DNA of 64,000 nucleotides from Aeromonas sp. FDAARGOS 1405 (GCF_019048265.1 NZ_CP077311.1:1032501-1096500); one strand, 5' to 3'. Shown: positions 30,958 to 40,476, counted from the stretch's first letter. Notes: generated by a model from the sequence alone, not told the origin. Program-made: numbers and translations.

Positions 30958-31347
30958 ATGAACAACACCGAACGATTGCGAGCCTGCCTGCAGCGCGTTG
31001 TCTGCGATCCTCGTTTTACCCTGGCCGAGCTCGACCAGTGGTTCACCCCGGACTACTGCCAGCAGGTGAATGGCGAGCATCTCGACTACCCCGCCTTTTG
31101 CCAGCACATTGCGGCGCTGAGAGCTCATCTGGCCGAAGCCACCATCGAGTTTGTCGCCACAATCGCGCAAGGGGACAGGGTGCACTCGACCCATGTGGTG
31201 CGAGCTACCCGCTACGATGGCGCCCCACTGGTCTGCAAGGTGAGCGGCCTCTTCACCTTTCGCGACGGCAAGATCTGCCAGACCGACGAGGTGACCTGCC
31301 TGCTGAGCGGCAGCAAGCAGGATGCCGACATAGGTTCACGACGCTGA
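30958..31347 (+). CDS. NTF2-like (SnoaL-type) hypothetical protein
   Basis: 129 residues, starting MNNTERLRACLQRVVCDPRF. The alternating strand pattern and a C-terminal VSGLFTFRDGKICQTDEVTC are typical of the NTF2/SnoaL cone fold, which includes small enzymes and binding proteins. The role is unknown. It lies between gntR and the gluconate genes; its 3' end overlaps the convergent AraC gene by 12 bp. Confidence 0.75.
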   Translation: MNNTERLRACLQRVVCDPRFTLAELDQWFTPDYCQQVNGEHLDYPAFCQHIAALRAHLAEATIEFVATIAQGDRVHSTHVVRATRYDGAPLVCKVSGLFTFRDGKICQTDEVTCLLSGSKQDADIGSRR

Positions 31348-32028
31348 GCCACGCCGGGCGAAGCGCTGGAGCGCGCGGGAGAAGGCGGCGGGATCTTCGT
31401 AACCAAGCAGGTCGGCAATCTGCACCGATGTGAACCCCTGATACTGCAACTGACGGGCCCGCCCCATCACCACCTGCTCTCGCCACTGGCGGAAGGTACA
31501 ACCCAGCTGCTGGAGGAAAAGCCGGTTGAGGGTGCGCAGCGAAGCGCCGCAATCCATGGCCAGCTCGGCAAGCATGGTGTTGATGGAGGGTGCCTGACAG
31601 AAACGCTCCAGCACCCGCAGCAGGCGCGGGTCGAGGTTGGCCGCCAGCGCAGGCTGGGCTGCTTGCGAAACAGCTCGCACCAACTCGTGGCCAATCACTG
31701 TCAGATAGGCCTCCTGCTCGGCCCCCTCCTCCAGATCGCTCAGGCGGTCAAAGAGCCCGGCCAGCAGCGGCGTTACCTGCCGCAGACCAAAAGGGGCTGA
31801 TGCGGACGAATCGGTATAGATAAGCGACAGGCGAGAGTGGCGCAGCACGCGAAACTCGTGCTCCCAGCCCGCCGGAATAAAGCAGAGCTGGCCGGCAACC
31901 AGCAGCTCGCTGGCAGCACCGCCGGTGATAACACCGCCACCTTCGTGCATGTAGCAATACTGGGCCTGCGGATGGCAGTGCCGCGGAGTGAAGTGCCCTT
32001 GCGGGCAGGAGCGATGGAGAAAGGACAT
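31336..32028 (-). CDS. AraC-family transcriptional regulator
   Basis: 230 residues from the ATG at 32028 (MSFLHRSCPQGHFTPRHCHP). The frame extends to 32160, but that part covers the eda terminator. N-terminal cupin-like effector domain (HCHPQAQYCYMHEGGGVITG) and C-terminal double helix-turn-helix (MLAELAMDCGASLRTLNRLF, SVQIADLLGYEDPAAFSRAL). The target is unknown; the divergently placed neighbour is none, so a role on the adjacent NTF2-like gene is only a guess. Confidence 0.85.
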   Translation of the reverse strand: MSFLHRSCPQGHFTPRHCHPQAQYCYMHEGGGVITGGAASELLVAGQLCFIPAGWEHEFRVLRHSRLSLIYTDSSASAPFGLRQVTPLLAGLFDRLSDLEEGAEQEAYLTVIGHELVRAVSQAAQPALAANLDPRLLRVLERFCQAPSINTMLAELAMDCGASLRTLNRLFLQQLGCTFRQWREQVVMGRARQLQYQGFTSVQIADLLGYEDPAAFSRALQRFARRGSAS

Positions 32029-32118
32029 GCCGACCAGCCGGATAAGAAACCGACCACGACCATAAGGGAGCAGACGGCACCCTGTAAATGGCTTTGCCGC
32101 TGTCAGAATGGCCAAAAG

Positions 32119-32150
32119 AAACAGGCCACCCGAGGGTGGCCTGTTTGGTT
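32119..32150 (-). terminator. Terminator after eda
   Basis: AAACAGGCCACC, loop CGA or similar, GGTGGCCTGTTT (32119-32146). On the minus strand the stem follows the eda stop by about 25 bp and is followed by TTTCTTTTGG. Confidence 0.85.
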
Positions 32151-32169
32151 TTCTGCACACAACTGATGC

Positions 32170-32811
32170 TTAGCGTTTTACCAACTCAACCGCTTCGCGG
32201 GAGAGGCGGGTCACCTCTTCCCAGTTACCGTTCTTGACGGCCTCGGCCGGCAGCATCCAGGAGCCGCCGACGGTGGCAACGCACTTGAGCGCCAGATAGT
32301 CGGCCACGTTTTTCGGGCCGATACCGCCGGTCGGGCAGAACTTCACCTGGGGCAGCGGCGCGGCAATGGCGGAGAGCGCCTTGGTGCCGCCGTTCGCTTC
32401 GGCCGGGAAGAACTTCAGGTGGTCATAGCCCGCTTCCAGCGCCTGCATCACTTCAGACGGAGTTGCCACACCCGGGATCAGCGGCGCGGTGCTCTTGGCC
32501 GCGTGAGCCAGCAGGGCCGGCGTCATCCCCGGGGAGATGACGAAGCGGGCACCGGCGGCAACGGCTGCGTCAAACTGCTCGCAGTTGAGCACGGTACCAG
32601 CACCGACCATGGCATCCGGCATCGCCTTGGCAATGAGGGCGATGGCATCGAGCGCCACCGGGGTGCGCAGGGTGATTTCGAAGACAGAGATGCCGCCGTC
32701 GAGCAGCGCCTTGGCCATCGGCAGGGCTTGATCCAGCTCGTTGATAACCATCACGGGTACCAGCGGGGAGGCGGCAAACACCTCGGCCGGGGTCACTTTC
32801 CAGTTCTGCAT
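32170..32811 (-). CDS. eda: KDPG aldolase (2-dehydro-3-deoxy-phosphogluconate aldolase)
   Basis: 213 residues, class I aldolase. Schiff-base Lys133 in [10 protein letters not shown] and catalytic Glu45 in FEITLRTP, at the E. coli positions. Splits KDPG into pyruvate and glyceraldehyde 3-phosphate. It lies 9 bp after edd. Confidence 0.97.
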   Translation of the reverse strand: MQNWKVTPAEVFAASPLVPVMVINELDQALPMAKALLDGGISVFEITLRTPVALDAIALIAKAMPDAMVGAGTVLNCEQFDAAVAAGARFVISPGMTPALLAHAAKSTAPLIPGVATPSEVMQALEAGYDHLKFFPAEANGGTKALSAIAAPLPQVKFCPTGGIGPKNVADYLALKCVATVGGSWMLPAEAVKNGNWEEVTRLSREAVELVKR

Positions 32812-32820
32812 AGCTCTTCC

Positions 32821-34617
32821 TTAGTCAAAGATGGTGGCGCCACACTCGGCGCTCGATACCGCGCGACGCATCACGCTGAACAGTTCACGGCCCCACCCCT
32901 CTTGTTCCGGAGTGAGGTCAATCTCGGCCTGGGTACGGCCACTCAAATCGGTCAGGCAGTCGAGGCTGCCGTTTACCGCATCAACCCGCAGCAGGTCGCC
33001 GTCGGCCAGCAGGCCGATGGCCCCGCCGTGCAGCGCTTCCGGGGTGACGTGGATGGCGGCCGGGATCTTGCCGGAGGCACCGGAGAGACGGCCATCGGTG
33101 ACCAGCGCCACCTTGTAACCCGCCTTCTGCAGGTTGCCGAGCACCGGCATCAGCTTGTGCAGCTCCGGCATACCGTTGGCGGCCGGGCCATTGTGGCGCA
33201 CCACGATAACGGCATCCTGATTGAGATCGCCCGCCTTGTAGGCCGCTTCCACCGCATGCTGGGAGGAGAAGACCCGCGCTGGTGCTTCAATCACCCGATA
33301 CTCGGGAGCCACGGCGGAGACCTTGACCACGGCGCGGCCCAGATTGCCCGCCAGCAGCTTGGTGCCGCCGGTGGCCTGGAACACGCTACCGGAAGGCGAC
33401 AACACGCTCGCGTCGCCGCTCTCGCCCACCGGCTGCCATACCAGCTGGCCATCGACCAGTGCCGGACGGCTGAGGTAATCCTGCATCTCGCCAAAGACCG
33501 GAGTGGCATCCATGTGGATCAGCCCCTCTTGCGCCAGACGGCGCATCAGGCCGGGCACGCCGCCCGCCTGTTCGAAGGCGTTGACGTCGGCCGGGCCGTT
33601 CGGGTACATGCGAACCAGCAGCGGCACCACGTCGGAGAGATCGCTGATGTCATCCCAGGTCAGTACCAGACCGGCCGCGCGGGCCAGTGCCACCATATGG
33701 ATGCTGTGGTTGGTGCTGCCGCCGGAGGCGAGCAGGGCCACCAGACCGTTGACCAGCGAGCGCTCATCCAGCACCTCGCTCAACGGGCGATAGGCCGGGG
33801 AACCCGGGATCATGGCGCTGATACGACGGGCCGCTTCGGCGGTCAGGGCGCGGCGCAGCTCGCTATGCGGGTGCACAAAGGCGGAGCCCGGCAGCATCAG
33901 GCCCATGGCCTCGAACACCAGCTGGTTGGTGTTGGCGGTGCCGTAGAAGGTGCAGGTGCCTGCTGCGTGGTAGGCGCCGCACTCCATCTCCAGCAGGGCA
34001 TCGCGACCCACTTCACCGGCGGCGTACTTCTGACGCACCTTCACCTTCTCGTCGTTGCTGATGCCGCTCGCCATGGGGCCGGCAGGAACAAATGCCGTCG
34101 GCAGGTGAGCGTGGGAGAGGGCCCCCATGATCTGACCCGGAGCGATCTTGTCACAAATGCCGAGCAGCAGGGTGGCGTCGAAGGTGTTGTGAGAGAGCGA
34201 CAGCGCGGTCGCCTGGGCGATTAGGTCGCGGGAGAAGAGGGACATGTCCATTCCCGGCTGACCCTGGGTCACGCCATCGCACATGGCGGGCACGCCGCCG
34301 GCGACCTGGGCGCTGTGGCCCAGCTCGGCCAGTACCGCCTTGATCTGATCCGGATAGCCCTGATAGGGCTGGTGTGCGCTCAACATATCGTTGTAGGCGG
34401 TGACGATGCCGACGTTAGCGCGGGTCATATCGAGAATGCGACCCTTCTCGTCACTGCTGCAGGCGGCCACGGCGTGGGCCAGGTTGCCGCAGGCCAGCGC
34501 GGCGCGGGTCTTGCCCTGCTCTGCCTGACGCTGGATGCGGGCCAGAAATGCCTGACGACGGGCGATACTGCGCTCGCGGATGCGGGCGGTGACGTCGGAA
34601 ATTACCTGATGAATCAT
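32821..34617 (-). CDS. edd: Phosphogluconate dehydratase
   Basis: 598 residues, IlvD/Edd family with a [4Fe-4S] cluster; conserved MCDGVTQGQPGM, LLGICDKIAPGQIMG and ECGAYHAAGTCTFYGTANTN. Converts 6-phosphogluconate to KDPG, the first dedicated Entner-Doudoroff step. Its ATG overlaps the gntK stop by 4 bp, so gntK-edd-eda is one unit. Confidence 0.97.
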   Translation of the reverse strand: MIHQVISDVTARIRERSIARRQAFLARIQRQAEQGKTRAALACGNLAHAVAACSSDEKGRILDMTRANVGIVTAYNDMLSAHQPYQGYPDQIKAVLAELGHSAQVAGGVPAMCDGVTQGQPGMDMSLFSRDLIAQATALSLSHNTFDATLLLGICDKIAPGQIMGALSHAHLPTAFVPAGPMASGISNDEKVKVRQKYAAGEVGRDALLEMECGAYHAAGTCTFYGTANTNQLVFEAMGLMLPGSAFVHPHSELRRALTAEAARRISAMIPGSPAYRPLSEVLDERSLVNGLVALLASGGSTNHSIHMVALARAAGLVLTWDDISDLSDVVPLLVRMYPNGPADVNAFEQAGGVPGLMRRLAQEGLIHMDATPVFGEMQDYLSRPALVDGQLVWQPVGESGDASVLSPSGSVFQATGGTKLLAGNLGRAVVKVSAVAPEYRVIEAPARVFSSQHAVEAAYKAGDLNQDAVIVVRHNGPAANGMPELHKLMPVLGNLQKAGYKVALVTDGRLSGASGKIPAAIHVTPEALHGGAIGLLADGDLLRVDAVNGSLDCLTDLSGRTQAEIDLTPEQEGWGRELFSVMRRAVSSAECGATIFD

Positions 34618-35123
34618 TGGGCTTGCTCCAATGCTGTGACGGCGCGGTCAACCACCTGTTCGAAGGTGCCGTCTATATCAATGTGGAATACACCGGCTTC
34701 GCCATCCGGGCGCTCCAGAGTATCGAACTGACTTTGTACCATGCTTTCACGCATGAAGTGGCCCTTGCGGGCACGCATCCGCTCGAGGATCAGCGGCTGG
34801 CTGCCATCGAGGAAAATGAAGCTGACCGACTCGTTGCCTTCGCGGATCTGGTCGCGGTACTTCTTTTTGAGGGCGGAACAGACAATGATGCCGGTCTCGT
34901 TCTTCTGCTCGAGACTGTAGGCGGCGTCGCGGATCCGCTCCAGCCAGGGGGCACGATCCTCATCGTTGAGGGGGTTGCCGCCAGCCATCTTCTGGATGTT
35001 GGCCTTGGGGTGCAGGTCATCACCATCGATGAACTTGGCGCCCAGCGCTTCGGCCACTTTCAGACCCACGCTGGATTTGCCGCTACCACACACACCCATC
35101 ACGATAATGCACTTACCCGCCAT
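34614..35123 (-). CDS. gntK: Gluconokinase
   Basis: 169 residues. Walker A GVCGSGKSSVG (residues 10-20) and DGDDLHPKANIQKMAGGNPL for substrate. Phosphorylates gluconate to 6-phosphogluconate. First gene of gntK-edd-eda; two GntR palindromes lie 60-85 bp upstream. Confidence 0.96.
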   Translation of the reverse strand: MAGKCIIVMGVCGSGKSSVGLKVAEALGAKFIDGDDLHPKANIQKMAGGNPLNDEDRAPWLERIRDAAYSLEQKNETGIIVCSALKKKYRDQIREGNESVSFIFLDGSQPLILERMRARKGHFMRESMVQSQFDTLERPDGEAGVFHIDIDGTFEQVVDRAVTALEQAQ

Positions 35124-35182
35124 AATTTGACCTCTGTCCCACTTTTCAAAAAACCAGCTGTTGATGGGTTCTAATCTAACAC

Positions 35183-35208
35183 GTTACCGGTAACATGTTA
35201 CCGGTAAC
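35183..35208. promoter_or_regulatory. Tandem GntR operators upstream of gntK
   Basis: Two identical 12-bp palindromes GTTACCGGTAAC at 35183-35194 and 35197-35208, centres 14 bp apart, in the gntK/gntU intergenic region. The E. coli GntR consensus has the same arms. Confidence 0.8.
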
Positions 35209-35217
35209 GATTGAAAA

Positions 35218-35233
35218 TGTGAAGTCTGCCACA
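35218..35233. promoter_or_regulatory. Possible CRP site in the gntK/gntU interval
   Basis: TGTGAAGTCTGCCACA fits TGTGA-N6-TCACA with one mismatch, just beside the GntR operators. CRP activation of gnt genes is known in E. coli. Confidence 0.5.
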
Positions 35234-35277
35234 GACTGAGCAAACCCATAGTCACCTGGGCATATGATGTTGAGCCC

Positions 35278-35306
35278 TTGCCATAAATCTAAATAAATCA
35301 TAAAGA
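35278..35306 (+). promoter_or_regulatory. Possible gntU promoter
   Basis: TTGCCA (35278-35283) and TAAAGA (35301-35306) with 17-bp spacing, about 60 bp upstream of gntU and about 45 bp after the CRP-like site. The -10 is poor. Confidence 0.4.
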
Positions 35307-35368
35307 TATGGTTTGCCGACGGATCGGCAAGGTGTCACGACTGAACTTGGAAAAAGGAACGCATAACA

Positions 35369-36709
35369 ATGTCTGACCTCTCCCTGATCATGACAGCCGC
35401 CGGCTCGATTGTGCTGCTGCTCTTCCTGGTGATGAAGGCCCGGCTCCACGCCGTGGTAGCCCTGATCTTGGTCTCCATGGTGGCGGGTCTCGCCGCTGGC
35501 ATGAACCCGGCCGATATCGCCGCCACCATCCAGAAAGGGATGGGTGGCACCCTCGGTTTCGTCGCGGTAGTGGTGGCGCTGGGCGCCATGTTCGGCAAGG
35601 TGATGGAAGTGACCGGTGCCCTCGACCGGGTGGCCCACACCCTGCTCGGCAAGTTCGGCGTCAAGCGCGCCAACTGGGCCATGGCACTGACCGGCTTTGT
35701 CTGCGCCCTGCCGCTCTTCTTTGACGTGGCCGTGGTGCTGCTGATCGGCGTCGCCTTCGCCATCGTCCGTCGTGGCGGCGGCAGCGTAGTGAAGATCGGT
35801 ATCGCCCTGCTGGCGGGTATCGCCACCTGTCAGGCGTTCCTTATTCCGGCGCCGGGCCCGATCCTGGTCGCTTCCCAGCTGGGTGCCGACTTCGGCTACA
35901 TGATCCTGTTCGGCCTGATCGCCGCCATACCGGCGCTGATCCTGGCGGGCCCGCTGTTCGGTGACTTCATCAGCAAGATCGTCGATGTACCGCTGCCTGC
36001 CGATGCCCAGAACAGTGTCCACGATGACAGCAAATCCCTGCCCTCCTTTGGGCTGGCCATGGGCCTCATCGGTCTGCCGCTGCTGCTGATCGGCCTCAAG
36101 ACCATCGTCGGTCGTTTCGTCGAGGCGGGCTCCACCCTGCACAACTGGCTGGAGTTCATCGGTCACCCCTTCACCGCCATCATGGTCGCCTGTCTGGCCG
36201 CCTTCTATCTGCTGGGCATTCGCCGCGGCATGTCCCGTGACGAGGTGATGAGCGTCTGCAACAGCGCCATCCAGCCGGCGGGCGTCATCATTCTGGTGAC
36301 CGGTGCCGGTGGCGTGTTCAAGCAGGTGCTGGTTGATTCCGGTGTGGGTGCCGCCCTTGGCAACATGCTGGCCGATTCCGGTCTGCCCATCGTCGCGCTG
36401 GCCTTCATTCTGGCCGCTGCGGTACGGGTGATTCAGGGCTCTGCCACCGTCGCCATGCTGACCGCCTGTGGTCTGGTGCTGCCGATGCTGGAGCCGCTCG
36501 GCCTGAACGGTGCCCAGCTGGCGGCCGTCACCATCGCCATCGGCGGCGGTGCCATCGTGCTCTCCCACGTCAACGACTCCGGTTTCTGGCTGGCCAACCG
36601 CTACCTCGGCCTCACCGAGAAGCAGACCCTGCAGACCTGGACCGTGATGGAAACCATCATCGGCACCACCGGCGGCGTGATGGCGATGATCATCTACAGC
36701 TTCCTCTGA
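35369..36709 (+). CDS. gntU: Gluconate:H+ symporter (GntU-like)
   Basis: 446 residues, the length of E. coli GntU, and closest to it by eye (GTLGFVAVVVALGAMFGKVM, GAGGVFKQVLVDSGVGAALG, SHVNDSGFWLANRYLG). About 12 transmembrane helices, GntP family. AAAAAGGA lies before the ATG. Divergent from gntK with shared operators. Confidence 0.93.
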   Translation: MSDLSLIMTAAGSIVLLLFLVMKARLHAVVALILVSMVAGLAAGMNPADIAATIQKGMGGTLGFVAVVVALGAMFGKVMEVTGALDRVAHTLLGKFGVKRANWAMALTGFVCALPLFFDVAVVLLIGVAFAIVRRGGGSVVKIGIALLAGIATCQAFLIPAPGPILVASQLGADFGYMILFGLIAAIPALILAGPLFGDFISKIVDVPLPADAQNSVHDDSKSLPSFGLAMGLIGLPLLLIGLKTIVGRFVEAGSTLHNWLEFIGHPFTAIMVACLAAFYLLGIRRGMSRDEVMSVCNSAIQPAGVIILVTGAGGVFKQVLVDSGVGAALGNMLADSGLPIVALAFILAAAVRVIQGSATVAMLTACGLVLPMLEPLGLNGAQLAAVTIAIGGGAIVLSHVNDSGFWLANRYLGLTEKQTLQTWTVMETIIGTTGGVMAMIIYSFL

Positions 36710-36727
36710 CAAGGGCAAAATGCTGAC

Positions 36728-36755
36728 AAAAAGGCCTCACTCGTGAGGCCTTTTT
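36728..36755 (+). terminator. Terminator after gntU
   Basis: AAAAAGGCCTCAC, short loop, GTGAGGCCTTTTT. A perfect stem with T-run 18 bp after the stop. Confidence 0.9.
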
Positions 36756-36777
36756 CATCTTTCTGATGATTCTTTCT

Positions 36778-36805
36778 TTGGCTGAGAGGGCGAGATTGCT
36801 AGAAT
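36778..36805 (+). promoter_or_regulatory. Probable pssA promoter
   Basis: TTGGCT (36778-36783) and TAGAAT (36800-36805), 16 bp apart, about 55 bp before the pssA start. Confidence 0.6.
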
Positions 36806-36859
36806 CGCCTATTCATCGCTCCGAGTGGAACGCTTAACCCCGTGATTTCAGGTTTATCT

Positions 36860-38209
36860 ATGCATTCATCGGCCCATTATCGACAACTGCTGGCGCGCCT
36901 GCCCCAGATCGCCGTCGCAGCGGATCAGTTTGAAGTGCTCTACAGCGCCCAGGATTTCAAACGCCGCATTCTTGCGCTTATCGCCAGTGCCACCCGGCGC
37001 ATCTATCTGGTCGCGCTCTATCTGCAGGATGACGAAGCAGGCCGGGAGATCCTCTCCGCCCTCTACGCCGCCAAGCAGCGCAATCCGGCCCTCGACATCA
37101 AGCTGTTCGTCGACTTTCACCGTGCCCAGCGCGGCCTGATCGGCAAGGGCAAGCAGGGCGGCAACCACCTGATGTATCAGGCCATGGCTGCCGAACACGA
37201 GCACCAGATCGAAATCTACGGCGTGCCGGTCAAAGGGCGCGAGCTGCTCGGCGTGCTCCACCTCAAGGGCTTCATCTTCGATGATGTGGTGCTCTACTCC
37301 GGTGCCAGCCTCAACGACATCTACCTGCACCAGCAGGATCGCTACCGCTTCGATCGCTATCACCAGATCACCAGCCCGGAGCTGGCCCGCAGCATGGTCA
37401 ACTATGTGGATGACCTGTTCGTGAAGAGCGACGCGGTGCAGCGACTGGATCACAGCGATATCCCCAGCGCCAAACAGCTGAAGGGGCCGATCCGCCGCTT
37501 CAAGCAGAACCTGCGCCAGAGCCAGTACCGCTTCAGCACCATGCCGGTCAACACCCAGGAGGTGGCCGTCACCCCCATGGTGGGTCTGGGCAAGCGCAAC
37601 AATCAGCTCAACCTGATGATCCGCAATCTGGTGCGCGCCACCGAGCGGGAGATCTTTATCTGTACCCCTTACTTCAACCCGCCCAAGGAGTTGAGCAAGG
37701 ATATCGAGGATCTGCTGCAGCGCGGTTGCAAAGTCACCATCGTAGTGGGCGACAAGACCGCCAACGACTTCTTCATTCCGCCGGAAGAGAAGTTCTCCAC
37801 CATCGGTGGCCTGCCCTATCTCTACGAAACCAACCTGCGCAAGTTTGCCGAGCGCAACCAGCGCCACATCGACGACGGTCGCCTCAACCTGATGCTCTGG
37901 TGTTGCGAGCGCAACTCCTACCATCTCAAGGGGATCTTCGTGGATGACGAGTGGGCCCTGCTCACCGGCAACAACCTCAACCCCCGCGCCTGGGCGCTGG
38001 ATCTGGAGAACGGCCTGCTGGTGCACGATCGTCGCCACCTGCTGCGTCCCCAGTTCAACGCGGAGCGGGAGAACATCCTGACCAACACCAAGCGGATCAG
38101 TCACTTCGATCAGGTGGAGCAGATCCAGGACTACCCGGAACAGGTGCGCAAGCTGCTGGGACGGATCCACCGGGTCAAGGCCCATCTGCTGCTCAAGCGG
38201 ATTATCTGA
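36860..38209 (+). CDS. pssA: CDP-diacylglycerol-serine O-phosphatidyltransferase
   Basis: 449 residues from the ATG at 36860 (AGG 8-9 bp upstream); a GTG at 36842 is also open. Phospholipase D superfamily type of PssA, with two HxK motifs: VLHLKGFIFDDVVLYSGASL and YHLKGIFVDDEWALLTGNN. Makes phosphatidylserine, precursor of phosphatidylethanolamine; peripheral membrane protein. Confidence 0.96.
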   Translation: MHSSAHYRQLLARLPQIAVAADQFEVLYSAQDFKRRILALIASATRRIYLVALYLQDDEAGREILSALYAAKQRNPALDIKLFVDFHRAQRGLIGKGKQGGNHLMYQAMAAEHEHQIEIYGVPVKGRELLGVLHLKGFIFDDVVLYSGASLNDIYLHQQDRYRFDRYHQITSPELARSMVNYVDDLFVKSDAVQRLDHSDIPSAKQLKGPIRRFKQNLRQSQYRFSTMPVNTQEVAVTPMVGLGKRNNQLNLMIRNLVRATEREIFICTPYFNPPKELSKDIEDLLQRGCKVTIVVGDKTANDFFIPPEEKFSTIGGLPYLYETNLRKFAERNQRHIDDGRLNLMLWCCERNSYHLKGIFVDDEWALLTGNNLNPRAWALDLENGLLVHDRRHLLRPQFNAERENILTNTKRISHFDQVEQIQDYPEQVRKLLGRIHRVKAHLLLKRII

Positions 38210-38251
38210 CCCTGGGCGCCATGCGCCCGCACCTTGCCTGTTGGCAACCAC

Positions 38252-38283
38252 ACAAAGGCCTCCCGTTTTCGGCAGGCCTTTGT
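38252..38283 (+). terminator. Terminator after pssA
   Basis: ACAAAGGCCT-c-CCG, TTTT loop, CGG-c-AGGCCTTTGT: a 13-bp stem with one internal mismatch. Confidence 0.75.
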
Positions 38284-38399
38284 TATATCCGCCGTTTCCC
38301 CCGCCTTGGCGGCCCTGCCAGCAGCAACTCGGCTTGCATCGGCCCCTCAACAACCCCTATCATCTGGACATATTTACAGTGTTTTCGGGCATCTAATTG

Positions 38400-40469
38400 A
38401 TGAAATTGGATAAAATTCCTCTCGATAGCCTCAAGGGTGTCGGCAGCAAGATGCTGGAGAAGCTCGAGCGGCTGGGGCTGGCCACGGTACAGGATCTGCT
38501 GTTCCACCTTCCCCTGCGCTACGAGGACCGCACCCAGGTGTGGCCCATCGGCGATCTGCCGCCCGGCCTGCACGGCGCCGTCGAGGGCGAAATCCAGGAC
38601 ACTCAGCTGGTGATGGGGCGCCGCCGCATGATGGTCTGTCGCATCAGCGATGGCACCGGCACCCTCACCCTACGCTTCTTCAACTTCACCGCCGCCCAGA
38701 AAAACAGTCTGGCGGCGGGCCGCCTGATCCGCTGTTTTGGCGAGGTGCGCCCCGGCAAATACGGGCTGGAGATGGCCCACCCCGAGTACAAGCTGCTCGG
38801 CGAGGAGCAGGCCGGTCAGACCGAAGAGGCGCTCACCCCCGTCTACCCGACTACCGAAGGGCTACGCCAGCTCACCCTGCGCAACCTCACCGATCAGGCG
38901 CTGGCCCAGCTCGACCTCTATGGCGTGGAGGAGCTGCTGCCCGCCGGCCTCTATCCCCACCAGATTGAACTGGCCGCCGCCCTGAAACTGCTGCATCGCC
39001 CGCCCCCATCGGTAGCGCTGCCGCTGCTGGAAAGCGGCCAACATCCGGCCCAGCAGCGACTGGTACTGGAGGAGCTGCTGGCTCACAATCTCTCGGTACT
39101 CAAGGTACGTGCTCAGGCACAAACCCAGCTGGCCCGCACCCTCAAACCGGCGCCTGCGCTGGTCGAACAGCTGCTCGGCGCCCTGCCGTTCAAGCCCACC
39201 GGCGCCCAGAGCAGGGTGGTAGCCGAGATAAGCAAGGATCTGCAACAGAGCCACCCCATGATGCGGCTGGTGCAGGGGGATGTGGGCTCCGGCAAGACCC
39301 TGGTCGCAGCGCTGGCCGCCCTGCAGGCCATCGGCAACGGCTGTCAGGTGGGCCTGATGGCGCCGACCGAACTGCTGGCGGAACAACACGCCATCAACTT
39401 CGCCAAGTGGCTGGAGCCGCTCGGCATCGGAGTCGGCTGGCTGGCGGGCAAGCAGAAAGGCAAGGCACGGGAGGAGGCGCTGGCCGCGATCAAAGATGGC
39501 AGCGTCAAGATGGTGGTGGGCACCCACGCCATCTTTCAGGAGCAGGTGGTGTTCCAGCGTCTGGCGCTGGTCATCATCGATGAACAGCACAGATTCGGGG
39601 TGCATCAGCGCCTCGCCCTGCGCGAGAAAGGGGAACGTGAGGGGGTGCATCCCCATCAACTCATCATGACCGCCACCCCCATCCCCCGCACCCTAGCGAT
39701 GACAGCTTATGCCGACCTCGACACCTCGGTGATCGACGAACTGCCGCCGGGCCGCAACCCCATCACCACAGTCGCGCTGCCCGACAGCCGTCGCGGCGAC
39801 GTGATCGAGCGGGTCAAACTCGCCTGCACCGAGGGCAAGCAGGCCTACTGGGTCTGCACCCTGATCGAGGAGTCGGAGGTGCTGGAGTGTCAGGCCGCCG
39901 AGGATACCGCCGCCGAGCTGCAAAACCTGCTGCCCGGCCTGCATATCGGGCTGGTACACGGCCGGATGCGGCCGGTGGAGAAACAGCGGGTGATGGAGGA
40001 GTTCAAGGCAGGCATACTGCAACTGCTGGTCGCCACCACCGTCATCGAGGTGGGGGTGGATGTGCCCAACGCCAGCCTGATGATCATCGAGAACCCGGAA
40101 CGGCTCGGGCTGGCGCAGTTGCACCAGCTGCGCGGTCGGGTTGGCCGGGGAGCGGTGGCCTCACACTGCGTGCTGCTCTATCATGCCCCCTTGTCCAAGA
40201 CGGCCCAGAGCCGGCTCGGGGTGCTGCGGGAAACCAACGACGGCTTCCTCATCGCCCAGCGCGATCTGGAACTGCGCGGCCCGGGGGAACTGCTCGGCAC
40301 CCGCCAGACCGGTCTGGCCGACCTCAAGATCGCTGATCTGGTGCGGGATCAGCCGCTTATTCCACAGGTGCAAAAAATGGCGCGCTTCCTGATGGATAGG
40401 CATCCGAGTCATGTCGAACCCTTGATACGGCGCTGGCTCGGCTTACGGGATCACTATTCCAATGCCTGA
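38400..40469 (+). CDS. recG: ATP-dependent DNA helicase RecG
   Basis: 689 residues from the ATG at 38400 (MKLDKIPLDSLKGVGSKMLE); a TTG just before is open. Wedge domain (OB fold, about 50-150) then two helicase domains with Walker A GDVGSGKT, DEQH box, TATPIPRTLAMTAYADLDTS and HQLRGRVGRGAVASHCVLLY. Remodels stalled forks and Holliday junctions. The last 27 codons occur again 112 bp downstream with only synonymous changes. Confidence 0.96.
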   Translation: MKLDKIPLDSLKGVGSKMLEKLERLGLATVQDLLFHLPLRYEDRTQVWPIGDLPPGLHGAVEGEIQDTQLVMGRRRMMVCRISDGTGTLTLRFFNFTAAQKNSLAAGRLIRCFGEVRPGKYGLEMAHPEYKLLGEEQAGQTEEALTPVYPTTEGLRQLTLRNLTDQALAQLDLYGVEELLPAGLYPHQIELAAALKLLHRPPPSVALPLLESGQHPAQQRLVLEELLAHNLSVLKVRAQAQTQLARTLKPAPALVEQLLGALPFKPTGAQSRVVAEISKDLQQSHPMMRLVQGDVGSGKTLVAALAALQAIGNGCQVGLMAPTELLAEQHAINFAKWLEPLGIGVGWLAGKQKGKAREEALAAIKDGSVKMVVGTHAIFQEQVVFQRLALVIIDEQHRFGVHQRLALREKGEREGVHPHQLIMTATPIPRTLAMTAYADLDTSVIDELPPGRNPITTVALPDSRRGDVIERVKLACTEGKQAYWVCTLIEESEVLECQAAEDTAAELQNLLPGLHIGLVHGRMRPVEKQRVMEEFKAGILQLLVATTVIEVGVDVPNASLMIIENPERLGLAQLHQLRGRVGRGAVASHCVLLYHAPLSKTAQSRLGVLRETNDGFLIAQRDLELRGPGELLGTRQTGLADLKIADLVRDQPLIPQVQKMARFLMDRHPSHVEPLIRRWLGLRDHYSNA

Positions 40470-40476
40470 TCGAGGT

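Noticed and set aside
31336-32160. AraC-family gene with a 274-residue product
   Set aside because: The first 44 codons cover the eda terminator and lack a start signal; the ATG at 32028 begins the cupin domain.
32419-34224. 601-codon open frame opposite eda and edd
   Set aside because: Shadow spanning two genes and their junction; no motif or ribosome-binding site.
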